Below are positions 32,571-40,652 of a DNA stretch of 64,000 nucleotides, piece by piece. Origin of the DNA: Clostridiales bacterium (lineage in GTDB: Bacteria; Bacillota; Clostridia; Oscillospirales; Oscillospiraceae). The notes beneath the pieces were generated by a model. It was not told the DNA's origin and searched no databases. It worked only from the letters and a program-made list of their open reading frames with translations. The stretch spans positions 27,907-91,906 of the forward strand of contig SFDT01000001.1 in NCBI GenBank assembly GCA_004558115.1, given 5' to 3'. The stretch's first letter is position 1; each line of letters starts with the position of its first letter. The translations under genes and the position numbers were made by a program.

Positions 32571-33941
32571 CGGTTCTTCCAACGCCGCCATGCTCTTTTT
32601 GAACTGGATGGCAAACATGCAGGCCGTGGTGCACACCGCCAGCACATCCGCCACCGGCTCCGCCAAAAAGACGCCAAACACCTTGTTGGTGAAAAAATGG
32701 GGCAGGATATAGATGAGGGGGATCAGCAGAATGATCTTCCGCAGCACCGCCAAAAACAGCGACGCTTTGGCGTTTCCCAGGGCGATAAACGTCTGCTGGC
32801 AGGCGATCTGAACGCCGAAGATGCCCGTGGCGGCCATATAGATCCGCAGGGCCCAGGCGGCATACGCCTGAAGCTCCGGGTCCGGCGTAAAAATCCCGGC
32901 AAACACCTGGGGCATCAACTGCGCCAGCGTCCACATGGTCAGGGAATACGTGACGCAGGCCATCAGCAGACACCGGAAGGCCTCCCGCACCCGCTGGGGG
33001 TTCCGGGCGCCATAGTTGTAGCTGACGATGGGCTGGGCCCCTTGGGTCAGACCCTGGAGGGGCATCATGGCCAGCTGCATGATGCTGGTGAGCACCGTCA
33101 TGGCGCCCACCGCCAAGTCGCCGCCGTATTTCAGCAAAGAGGAGTTGAAGCACACGGCAATGAGGCTCTCCGTGGACTGCATGATAAAGGGTGACAGGCC
33201 CAGCGCCAGGCAGGGCAGCACCACGGACGCCCGGGGACGCAGGTTTTCCCTCCGCAGGCGCCATTTCGTTTTCCCGCCGGTCAGGAAGCGCAGCACCCAA
33301 GCCGCGGAGACCGCCTGGGACAAAATGGTGGCCAAAGCCGCGCCCCGGACGCCCATGTCCAGTCCAAAAATAAAAACAGGGTCCAGCACGATGTTTAAGC
33401 CCGCGCCGATGAGGGTGGTCCGCATACTGATGGTGGTGAAGCCCTGGGCCGTGATATAGGCGTTCATGCCCAGCGTCACCTGCACAAAAATAGTGCCCAG
33501 AGAGTAGATGCCCATATAGGCCGCCGCATAGTCGATGGTATTTTCGCTGGCGCCGAACAACAGCAGCAGGTCTCTTGCAAACAGCTGCAATACCACCGTC
33601 AGGACTACCGACGCCATGACCAGCATGGTGAAGCAGTTGCCCATGATGCGCTCCGCCTCTTTGGGATTGCCCCGCCCCTCCTGAATGGAGGCCCGGGGGG
33701 CGCCGCCCATGGCCAGCAGGGCCGCGAAAGCGGAGATGACCACGATGATGGGCAGGCACACGCCCACGCCGGTCAGCGCCAGCTTACCCACTGTCTCCAC
33801 CGGCTGCATATGGCCGATGTAGATCCGGTCCACCAAATTATATAGCATATTGACAATTTGAGATGTGATTGTGGGCAGCGCCAGGGAAAACAGCAGCTTA
33901 CTCACTTTCCCGCTGCCCAGGTCCACATTTTGTCTGTTCAT
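32568..33941 (-). CDS. MATE family efflux transporter
   Basis: A 457-residue, 12-helix multidrug/metabolite exporter of the NorM/DinF superfamily. Landmarks are the N-terminal ALPTITSQIVNMLYNLVDRIYIG and GLTQGAQPIVSYNYGARN in the second half. It overlaps the MarR regulator gene by four bases (ATGA), giving a MarR-MATE operon, so induction by the pump's substrate through MarR is expected. Confidence 0.93.
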   Translation of the reverse strand: MNRQNVDLGSGKVSKLLFSLALPTITSQIVNMLYNLVDRIYIGHMQPVETVGKLALTGVGVCLPIIVVISAFAALLAMGGAPRASIQEGRGNPKEAERIMGNCFTMLVMASVVLTVVLQLFARDLLLLFGASENTIDYAAAYMGIYSLGTIFVQVTLGMNAYITAQGFTTISMRTTLIGAGLNIVLDPVFIFGLDMGVRGAALATILSQAVSAAWVLRFLTGGKTKWRLRRENLRPRASVVLPCLALGLSPFIMQSTESLIAVCFNSSLLKYGGDLAVGAMTVLTSIMQLAMMPLQGLTQGAQPIVSYNYGARNPQRVREAFRCLLMACVTYSLTMWTLAQLMPQVFAGIFTPDPELQAYAAWALRIYMAATGIFGVQIACQQTFIALGNAKASLFLAVLRKIILLIPLIYILPHFFTNKVFGVFLAEPVADVLAVCTTACMFAIQFKKSMAALEEP

Positions 33942-34384
33942 TCCAGGGTCTCCTTTCCGGCCAGACGCTCCACGTTATCCATGACCTTTTTCAAAATGCT
34001 CCGCAGAAGCTCCGTTTCCTCCGGTGTCAGCCCCTCCGTCAAGGCCCGGCCGCAGCCGGTCTGGATCGCCAGCGCCTCCTCCACCAGCGGGCGGCCCTGC
34101 TGCGTGATCGCCAGGTGGATGATCCGCCTGTCCGCTTCATCGGGGCACCGGCTGAGGACCCCCTGGTCCGTCAGGCGCTCCACCGCCTGGGACACCTGGG
34201 ACTTAGCCAGACCCCGCAGGGCGACGATATCCCGGGCCGTATCCAGCCCCGGGTTGTTGGCCAAAAACAGCAGCACATGGACCTCCGCCATGCTCCACCC
34301 TGTCCGCTCCAGCAGCGGGACGAAGCAGGCGGCGTAAAACCGCCCGAACTGCCTGGAAAACCGCAGAATGCGGGATGCCTCCAT
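33938..34384 (-). CDS. MarR family transcriptional regulator
   Basis: A 148-residue winged-helix repressor. The recognition helix region is LRGLAKSQVSQAVERLTDQG and the wing carries DEADRRIIHLAITQQG. Start MEASRIL at 34382-34384 has TTGGAGG upstream; the 50-residue longer reading runs through the promoter and is rejected. Probably autoregulates itself and the MATE pump via the inverted repeat at 34415-34430. Confidence 0.9.
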   Translation of the reverse strand: MEASRILRFSRQFGRFYAACFVPLLERTGWSMAEVHVLLFLANNPGLDTARDIVALRGLAKSQVSQAVERLTDQGVLSRCPDEADRRIIHLAITQQGRPLVEEALAIQTGCGRALTEGLTPEETELLRSILKKVMDNVERLAGKETLE

Positions 34385-34414
34385 GACAGCGCCTCCAATC
34401 GTTTCTTTTTTAAC

Positions 34415-34430
34415 AGTTCTTTTTTGAACT
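34415..34430 (-). promoter_or_regulatory. candidate MarR operator
   Basis: Inverted repeat AGTTC-N6-GAACT placed just downstream of the MarR -10 box, an expected autoregulatory position. Confidence 0.5.
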
Positions 34431-34435
34431 TTTAT

Positions 34436-34464
34436 AAAATAGCACGTTTTCCGACAACTGTCAA
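34436..34464 (-). promoter_or_regulatory. promoter of the MarR-MATE operon
   Basis: Minus strand TTGACA (34464-34459), 17-bp spacer, TATTTT (34441-34436). Confidence 0.65.
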
Positions 34465-34483
34465 GGACCTTTTGTTTTTCCCA

Positions 34484-34512
34484 TTGACAAACCTGTCGTG
34501 TCGTATTATGAT
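34484..34512 (+). promoter_or_regulatory. promoter of the DegV gene
   Basis: TTGACA (34484-34489), 17-bp spacer, TATGAT (34507-34512), 45 bp before the ATG. Confidence 0.7.
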
Positions 34513-34557
34513 GAAAGAAAAATCTGGTATGCAAAACCAGATTACAAGGAGTTTTAT

Positions 34558-35403
34558 ATGACTTGGAACATTGTAAGTGACAGCAGCTGCGACCTGCGGA
34601 TGGCCTCCTTTGAAAGTGACCGCGTCCGCTTCGAGACAGTTCCCCTGCGCCTGCAAGTGGGTGAACGGGAATTTTTGGACAACGACGATCTGGTGGTCCC
34701 CGACCTGCTGGACGCCATGAGCCAGGAAAAGACCGCCTCCTCCACCGCCTGCCCTTCCCCCGCCGCCTTTGCCCGGGCTTTTGAGGCAGGGGACTGCACC
34801 GTGTGCTTCACCATTTCCTCCAACCTCTCCGGCACCTACAACGCCGCCGTCATGGGCCGGGAGATGGTGCTGGAGGAGCACCCGGAGAAAAAGATCTGCG
34901 TCATCGACTCCAAGTCCACCGCCGGCGCCATGGTGCTGCTGATCCGCAAGGCCAAGGAGCTGATGGAGGCCGGCGAGGCCGGGGATTTCGAGGGCATCTG
35001 CGACCAGCTGCGGCTGTACCAGGCGGCCCTGCGGACCTGCTTCACTTTGGAGAATTTTGATAACCTCATCAAAAACGGCCGGATGCGCCCCCTGGTGGGT
35101 ACCCTGCTCCACTCTCTGGGCATCCATGTCATTGCCGACGCCACGCCCCAGGGCACCATCCATGTGGCGGACAAGGCCCGGGGCGAGGCCAAGACCTATC
35201 AGGCCATCACCGCCCTCATGAAGGACAGCAAAGACTGCACCGGCGCCGAGGTGGTCATCTCCCATTGCGAGAACATGGCCGGCGCCCTGAAACTCAAGCA
35301 GCAGATCCTGGAGGACCTGCCGGTAAAATCCGTGGACGTGATCCCCTGCCGGGGCCTCACCAGTTTTTACGCCATGGAAAAGGGTCTCATCGTCGGATAT
35401 TGA
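34558..35403 (+). CDS. DegV family fatty acid-binding protein
   Basis: A 281-residue protein of the DegV/FakB fold. It opens with NIVSDSSCDL and has the family's TACPSPAAFARAFEAGD, FTISSNLSGTYNAA and KNGRMRPLVGTLLHSLG segments. FakB-type members present fatty acids to the kinase FakA; no FakA gene is nearby. ATG at 34558 has AAGGAG upstream; the longer reading crosses the promoter. Confidence 0.9.
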   Translation: MTWNIVSDSSCDLRMASFESDRVRFETVPLRLQVGEREFLDNDDLVVPDLLDAMSQEKTASSTACPSPAAFARAFEAGDCTVCFTISSNLSGTYNAAVMGREMVLEEHPEKKICVIDSKSTAGAMVLLIRKAKELMEAGEAGDFEGICDQLRLYQAALRTCFTLENFDNLIKNGRMRPLVGTLLHSLGIHVIADATPQGTIHVADKARGEAKTYQAITALMKDSKDCTGAEVVISHCENMAGALKLKQQILEDLPVKSVDVIPCRGLTSFYAMEKGLIVGY

Positions 35404-35412
35404 TGAAACGCT

Positions 35413-35456
35413 GAAAACCGCCGCTGACTTTCGTCAGCGGCGGTTCTTTTTTTTTG
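35413..35456 (+). terminator. terminator of the DegV gene
   Basis: Perfect 12-bp stem 35417-35428 / 35433-35444 followed by a long T run. Confidence 0.93.
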
Positions 35457-35542
35457 TCAAAACAGCAGCAGCCGCGCATGAAACGGGAAAAAACAGAGAC
35501 CCTAAACCAGAACGATTCCCTGATAACAAAGGAGTGACTGAT

Positions 35543-36766
35543 TTGGAAACCGGAATCCACAACACCTCCGAGATCGGACGGCTGAAGCGGGTCCTGCTCC
35601 ACAGGCCCGGCGGTGAGCTGGAAAACCTGATGCCGGAGTATCTGGAGCGGCTGCTGTTTGACGACATCCCCTATTTGAAAGAGGCCCAAAAGGAACACGA
35701 CGCCTTTGCCGACTGCCTGCGCAGCCAGGGCGTGGAGGTGGTCTATCTCACGGACCTGGTGGTGGAGTCTCTGACGGACGGCGATGTGCGCCGGGAGCTG
35801 CTGCGCCAGTTCCTGGACGAGGCGGACATCCAGGACAGCCGGACCCGGGAGGCGGTGGAGGAGTACCTTTCCGCCATGCCGGACCAGGAGATGGTGCCGG
35901 CCATGATGGCCGGCGTCCGCAAAAGCCAGCTGCGCACCGGCAGCGCCCGGCTGGGAGACTATCTCTCCGCCGCCGGGGATGACTACCCCTTCGCCGTGGA
36001 CCCTATGCCCAACCTGTATTTCACCCGGGACCCCTTTGCCACCATCGGCACCGGTGTCTCCCTCCACAAGATGCACACCGTCACCCGGAACCGGGAGACC
36101 CTGTTCGGCAAATTCATTTTCGAGCACCATCCCCTGTACAAAAACGCCCCCCGCTGGTATGACCGGGGCCTCACCAGCTCCCTGGAGGGCGGCGACATCC
36201 TCATTCTCTCTCCCCAGGTGCTGGCGGTGGGCATCTCCCAGCGGACACGGGAGGACTCCATCGACACCCTGGCGGAGACCGTTCTCACCTACGACGGCAC
36301 CTTCCAGAAGGTCCTGGCCTTCAACATCCCCAAGACACGGTCCTTCATGCACCTGGACACGGTGTTCACCATGGTGGACCGGGACAAGTTCACCGTCCAC
36401 CCCAACATCCTGGGCCAGCTGACCGTGTTCGTCATGGAGCTGGACGAAAACCGGAAAATGACCATCCGCCAGGAGGATGGACGTCTGGAGGACATTCTGA
36501 AGGAGCACCTGGGCCTGGACAGCGTGACGCTCATCCCCTGTGGCCGGGGCAGCGAGATCGACGCCGCCCGGGAACAGTGGAACGACGGCAGCAACACCCT
36601 GGCCATCGCCCCCGGCGAGGTGGTGGTGTATGCCCGGAACTACGTGACCAACCAGTCCCTGGAGGAGGCGGGCATCCGCATCCACACCATTCCCAGCGCG
36701 GAGCTGAGCCGGGGCCGGGGCGGCCCCCGGTGCATGAGCATGCCGCTGTGGAGAGAGGACCTGTAA
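35543..36766 (+). CDS. arcA: arginine deiminase
   Basis: A 407-residue guanidino-modifying enzyme converting arginine to citrulline and ammonia, the first step of the ADI energy pathway. Landmarks: LKRVLLHRPGGELENL, MPNLYFTRDPFATIG, MHLDTVFTMVD and the catalytic cysteine in RGGPRCMSMP (about residue 397). TTG at 35543 is chosen because AAAGGAG (35528-35534) is 8 nt upstream; the GTG at 35534 overlaps the ribosome site. It leads an arcA - carbamoyltransferase - carrier operon. Confidence 0.94.
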   Translation: METGIHNTSEIGRLKRVLLHRPGGELENLMPEYLERLLFDDIPYLKEAQKEHDAFADCLRSQGVEVVYLTDLVVESLTDGDVRRELLRQFLDEADIQDSRTREAVEEYLSAMPDQEMVPAMMAGVRKSQLRTGSARLGDYLSAAGDDYPFAVDPMPNLYFTRDPFATIGTGVSLHKMHTVTRNRETLFGKFIFEHHPLYKNAPRWYDRGLTSSLEGGDILILSPQVLAVGISQRTREDSIDTLAETVLTYDGTFQKVLAFNIPKTRSFMHLDTVFTMVDRDKFTVHPNILGQLTVFVMELDENRKMTIRQEDGRLEDILKEHLGLDSVTLIPCGRGSEIDAAREQWNDGSNTLAIAPGEVVVYARNYVTNQSLEEAGIRIHTIPSAELSRGRGGPRCMSMPLWREDL

Positions 36767-36789
36767 AAAATGACAAGGAGAATGAACAC

Positions 36790-37788
36790 ATGGCAGTCAA
36801 TTTAAAAGGCCGGAGCTTTTTGACTCTGGAGGATTTTACCCCCGCTGAAATTCGCTATCTGCTGGACCTGGGCCACGACCTGAAGGCCAAACGCCGGGCG
36901 GGCATCTGCGACCCCGCATTGAAAGGCAAGCACATCGTGCTGCTGTTTGAAAAGACCTCCACCCGCACCCGCTGCTCCTTTGAGGTGGCGGCCACCCAGG
37001 AGGGGGCCCATGTCACGTATCTGGACGCAAACAGCTCCCAGATGGGCAAAAAGGAGTCCCTGGAGGACTCTGCCAAGGTGCTGGGCCGCTTTTTCGACGG
37101 CATCGAGTACCGGGGCTATGAGCAGTCCGCCGTGGAGGACCTGGCGAAATACTCCGGCGTCCCTGTTTGGAACGGCCTCACCGACGCGGACCACCCCACC
37201 CAGATCCTGGCGGACATGATGACCATTGAGGAGCACTGCCACAAGCCCCTGAACCAGGTGAAGGTGGTGTTCCCCGGCGATGTCCGCAACAACATGTGCT
37301 ACGCCTGGATGATCGGCGCCGCCAAAATGGGTATGCATTTCGTGGCCATGGGCCCGGAGCAGCTGGCCAAGGAGATGGGCAAGGATCTCATCCAGCGGGT
37401 CTTCGCCACCGCCCGGGAAAACGGCGGCCTCATCGAGATCACCGACCGTAAGGAGGACCTGAAGGGTGCCGATGTCATTTACGGCGACATCTGGGCCTCC
37501 ATGGGCGAGGAAGCCCTCATCCCGGAGCGGGCCAAGCTCCTCTCCCCCTTCCGGGTGACGGAGGAGACCCTGGCTGCCACCGGCAACCCGGATGTGCTGT
37601 ATATGCACTGCCTGCCCTCCTTCCACGACTTTAAGACAAAGCTGGCCAAGGAGTGGCAGGACAAGGGCGTGGACATCCGGGAGGTCACCGACGAGGTGTT
37701 CCGCAGCCGCCACAGCGTGGTGTTTGACGAGGCGGAAAACCGGATGCACTCCATCAAGGCGGTGCTGGTGGCCACCATCGGCAAATAA
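36790..37788 (+). CDS. argF: ornithine carbamoyltransferase
   Basis: A 332-residue OTC. Carbamoyl-phosphate motif STRTRCSFE (about residues 56-64), HPTQILADMMT and the ornithine-side HCLPSFHD are intact. In the ADI context it would run catabolically (arcB role): citrulline plus phosphate to ornithine plus carbamoyl phosphate. ATG at 36790 follows AAGGAG, 23 bp after arcA. Anabolic and catabolic forms cannot be told apart from the sequence alone. Confidence 0.93.
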   Translation: MAVNLKGRSFLTLEDFTPAEIRYLLDLGHDLKAKRRAGICDPALKGKHIVLLFEKTSTRTRCSFEVAATQEGAHVTYLDANSSQMGKKESLEDSAKVLGRFFDGIEYRGYEQSAVEDLAKYSGVPVWNGLTDADHPTQILADMMTIEEHCHKPLNQVKVVFPGDVRNNMCYAWMIGAAKMGMHFVAMGPEQLAKEMGKDLIQRVFATARENGGLIEITDRKEDLKGADVIYGDIWASMGEEALIPERAKLLSPFRVTEETLAATGNPDVLYMHCLPSFHDFKTKLAKEWQDKGVDIREVTDEVFRSRHSVVFDEAENRMHSIKAVLVATIGK

Positions 37789-37807
37789 TAAGCAAGGGGG
37801 GCTCCCT

Positions 37808-39196
37808 TTGGAAGGCAAAAAATTCCGTATGCCCACGGCCTACACCATTTTGTTTCTGCTCATCATTCTGGTGGCCATTGCCACCTGGTTCATTCCCACC
37901 GGCACCTATGACTATGTGGACGGCGTACCGGTGGCGGGCACGTACCACGCCACCGCCGCCAGTCCCCAGGGCGTGGGCGCCGTGCTGAAAGCCGCCTTCT
38001 CCGGCTTTTACGACGCCGTGGATGTGTGCGTGTTTATTTTGATGGTGGGCGGCTTTCTGGGCGTGGTCATGAAGACCGGCGCCGTGGACGCCGGCGTGGC
38101 CCAAGTCATCCAGCGGCTGGGTGGCCGGGAAAAGTGGCTCATCCCCATCCTCATGCTTCTGTTTGGCCTGGGCGGCACCACCTACGGCATGTGGGAGGAG
38201 ACCATGGCCTTTTACCCGCTGCTGATCCCGGTATTTCTGGCGGCAGGCTATGACGCGGTGGTGGGCATCTCCGTCATTTTGCTGGGGGCCGGGGCCGGCG
38301 TCATCAGCTCCACCGTGAACCCCTTTGCCACCGGCATCGCCTCCGGCTTCGCGGGGGTCTCCCTGGGAGAGGGCATTTTGCTGCGGGCGCTTCAGTGGGT
38401 GGTGTTTGAGAGCGCCGCCATTTGGTATGTCATGGCCTACGCCGCCCGGGTGAAAAAGAACCCCTCCCGATCCGTGGTGGGCGTGGGCGCCGGCAAGCTC
38501 CAGGTCAGCATGGAGGACACCGTCCCCTACACCCCACGCCGTAAGGCCATCATGGCGGTGTTCACTCTGGTGTTCCTCATCATGGTCTACGCCGTCATCC
38601 CCTTTGACGAGATGGGCCTTGCCCTGCCGGTCCTGGGCTGGTGGTTCCCGGAGCTGAGCGCACTGTTTCTGGTGGGCGGCATCCTCATCGGCCTCATGGA
38701 CCGCATGTCGGAAAGCGAGATCGCCGAGACCTTCGTGGCCGGCTGCGCGGACCTTTTGGGTGTGGCCCTTATCATCGGCATCAGCCGGGGCATCACCGTC
38801 CTCATGAACGACGGCGGCATCACGGACACCATCCTCCACTGGGGCGAGGAGGCCCTCTCCGGAGCTGGCCCCGTCAGCTTCGTGCTGCTGGTGTATCTCA
38901 TCTACCTGCCCCTGACGGTGCTCATTCCCTCCTCCTCGGGGCTTGCCACGCTGTCCGTACCGGTCATGGCGCCTCTGGGCCGCTTCGCCGGGGTGGGCGG
39001 CGACCTGGTGGTGACGGCGTTCCAGTCCGCCTCGGGCCTGGTGAACATCATCACCCCCACCGCGGCCGTGGTCATGGGCGCCCTGGCCCTGGGCCATGTT
39101 CCCTACGACCGGTGGGTGAAATACGTGTGGAAGCTGATCTTGTATTTTCTGCTGCTGACCATGGTGTTTCTGGTGGCCGGCGTGCTGCTGGGCTGA
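37808..39196 (+). CDS. YfcC/ArcD-like basic amino acid carrier (DcuC superfamily)
   Basis: A 462-residue membrane protein with about 12 helices. The sequence GGTTYGMWEETMAFYPLL followed by STVNPFATGIASGFAG is typical of the YfcC family (C4-dicarboxylate anaerobic carrier superfamily), whose members replace ArcD as arginine/ornithine exchangers in several Firmicute ADI operons. TTG at 37808 follows AAGGGGGGC. Position after arcA and OTC supports arginine/ornithine or citrulline exchange. Confidence 0.88.
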   Translation: MEGKKFRMPTAYTILFLLIILVAIATWFIPTGTYDYVDGVPVAGTYHATAASPQGVGAVLKAAFSGFYDAVDVCVFILMVGGFLGVVMKTGAVDAGVAQVIQRLGGREKWLIPILMLLFGLGGTTYGMWEETMAFYPLLIPVFLAAGYDAVVGISVILLGAGAGVISSTVNPFATGIASGFAGVSLGEGILLRALQWVVFESAAIWYVMAYAARVKKNPSRSVVGVGAGKLQVSMEDTVPYTPRRKAIMAVFTLVFLIMVYAVIPFDEMGLALPVLGWWFPELSALFLVGGILIGLMDRMSESEIAETFVAGCADLLGVALIIGISRGITVLMNDGGITDTILHWGEEALSGAGPVSFVLLVYLIYLPLTVLIPSSSGLATLSVPVMAPLGRFAGVGGDLVVTAFQSASGLVNIITPTAAVVMGALALGHVPYDRWVKYVWKLILYFLLLTMVFLVAGVLLG

Positions 39197-39201
39197 CGCA
39201 A

Positions 39202-39230
39202 AAAGGACCGCCATACGGCGGTCCTTTTGT
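39202..39230 (+). terminator. bidirectional terminator after the arginine operon
   Basis: Stem 39205-39212 / 39217-39224 flanked by A and T runs; also closes the ECF S gene. Confidence 0.88.
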
Positions 39231-39244
39231 TAGTCAGATGCAGT

Positions 39245-39775
39245 TCAGCGGCTGGAAAACTTGTCCCAGAAAGCCAGCAGGCGGGCGGGGAAGCACAGCA
39301 GCATGGAAACCACGGCGCCGAAGGTGGCCTGGAAGATCTGGAAGGGCAGCTTCAGCAGGGAATACTCCGGCGTGGAGTAAATGAAGGCCCGGCCCAGGGA
39401 GTAGCCCACCACGTTGATGACCACGCCCAGGATGACGCCCACCAGGGCGCCCCGGCTGCGGCGGTCAGCAGACAGCTTGTGGGCACACAGGGAGATGACC
39501 ACCGCCTGAAGGCCGTGAGTCACCAGGGAGACAAACATGGGCGCGGGATAAAAGAAGAAGTCGCCCAGGAAGGCGCCCACGCCGCCCACGATAAACGCGC
39601 CCAGGGGGTCCAGCAAAATAGCGGCCGTGCAGATGACCGCGTCGTTGAGATACAAGTGCCCGCCGGGAACGGGGATGCTGAAAGAACTCATGACCACATT
39701 CATGGCCATCAGCATGGCAGTGACCGTCAGCCACTTGGTGGGATGCTTTTTCCGCAGCTGTGTTTCGCAAGACAT
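39245..39775 (-). CDS. ECF transporter S component
   Basis: A 176-residue membrane protein with five to six helices and the S-component N-terminus LTVTAMLMAMNVVMSS, then DPLGAFIVGGVGAFLGDFFF. It would bind a vitamin or nucleobase-like precursor and pair with a shared EcfA/EcfT module encoded elsewhere. No riboswitch is apparent upstream, so the ligand is unknown. Confidence 0.85.
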   Translation of the reverse strand: MSCETQLRKKHPTKWLTVTAMLMAMNVVMSSFSIPVPGGHLYLNDAVICTAAILLDPLGAFIVGGVGAFLGDFFFYPAPMFVSLVTHGLQAVVISLCAHKLSADRRSRGALVGVILGVVINVVGYSLGRAFIYSTPEYSLLKLPFQIFQATFGAVVSMLLCFPARLLAFWDKFSSR

Positions 39776-39876
39776 GATGTTTTCGCTCCTTTGTGAGATA
39801 TGAAGCTATCATACTCCCGCTTTGAATCTATGAAAATTGCCAAATTATAAAAATTTTATAAGGTCAGATATCAATA

Positions 39877-39910
39877 AAACAGAGGACCGTTTCAGACGGT
39901 CCCCTGTTTT
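39877..39910 (-). terminator. terminator of the lipoprotein gene
   Basis: AAAACAG-GGACCGT / ACGGTCC-CTGTTTT symmetric hairpin (39884-39890 with 39896-39902 as core). Confidence 0.8.
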
Positions 39911-39911
39911 G

Positions 39912-40544
39912 TCATTCCATCAGCTGGAAGGTATTTGCGATCTGCGCCAGCCGGGTGCCAAAACCCTCCGCCGCCTCCCCGGGGTACTCCCAGGAGATGA
40001 CGTAGACGGTGCCGTCGGCCCCCTCCGCCGCCATGAAGCTCAAAAAGTCTCCGTCCTCGTCCGTGCCGGTCAGAGGGTCGCCCAGGCTGCCGCCCATAAG
40101 GTCCTCAAACACATAGTCCCGGTCCTTCACGAAGGCCGCTTTCACGGCGTCCGGCGTGCGGTCCGGGGACGCAGGGTACTGCCGCACCTCCAGCTCCACT
40201 TCGCCGTTGAGGGTGCTCTCCCAGGTATCCTCCGCCACGCCGTCATCCAGGTCCTTTTCATAGCGCCAGCCCTCCTCCGGAATGTAGAGGGAATAACCCT
40301 GGCCGATGAACAGTGCCGCGGGGACCTCCTCTGTCTCGCCCTCCACGGTCACCTCCAGCACGGCCCGGTCCTCCCGTCCCAGCTCCGCCGCCGTGGGGCT
40401 GCGGTCCGCACCGGCGGGAGCGGTCTGCTCCGCCGCGGGGGGCTGGCTTTCCGGGGCAGGGGCTTTTTCCGCCGTGGTCTTGGTGCCGCCGCAGCCGGAC
40501 AGGAGCAGGGTCAGCAGGATGCCGCTCAAAATCACTCGTTTCAT
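39912..40544 (-). CDS. hypothetical lipoprotein
   Basis: A 210-residue secreted protein. It starts MKRVILSGILL with lipobox LLSGC (Cys about 18), then a Glu/Ala/Pro-rich linker and a globular domain rich in acidic residues and aromatics (GQGYSLYIPEEGWRYEKDL). I do not recognise the domain; the YSLYIPEEGW pattern resembles extracytoplasmic domains of unknown function common in this group. ATG at 40542-40544 follows TAAGGAGG. Confidence 0.75.
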   Translation of the reverse strand: MKRVILSGILLTLLLSGCGGTKTTAEKAPAPESQPPAAEQTAPAGADRSPTAAELGREDRAVLEVTVEGETEEVPAALFIGQGYSLYIPEEGWRYEKDLDDGVAEDTWESTLNGEVELEVRQYPASPDRTPDAVKAAFVKDRDYVFEDLMGGSLGDPLTGTDEDGDFLSFMAAEGADGTVYVISWEYPGEAAEGFGTRLAQIANTFQLME

Positions 40545-40604
40545 TGCAGACACCTCCTTATAGCTTTTAGACGGTCTGGCTCCTTCATTAGTTGCATTTT
40601 TTTA

Positions 40605-40650
40605 GAAAAAACCGCCGTCCGTAGTCTCCCACGGACGGTGGTTTTTGATG
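40605..40650 (-). terminator. terminator of the ftsH operon
   Basis: Stem 40611-40622 / 40631-40642 with A and T flanks directly after the ftsH stop. Confidence 0.88.
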
Positions 40651-40652
40651 CA

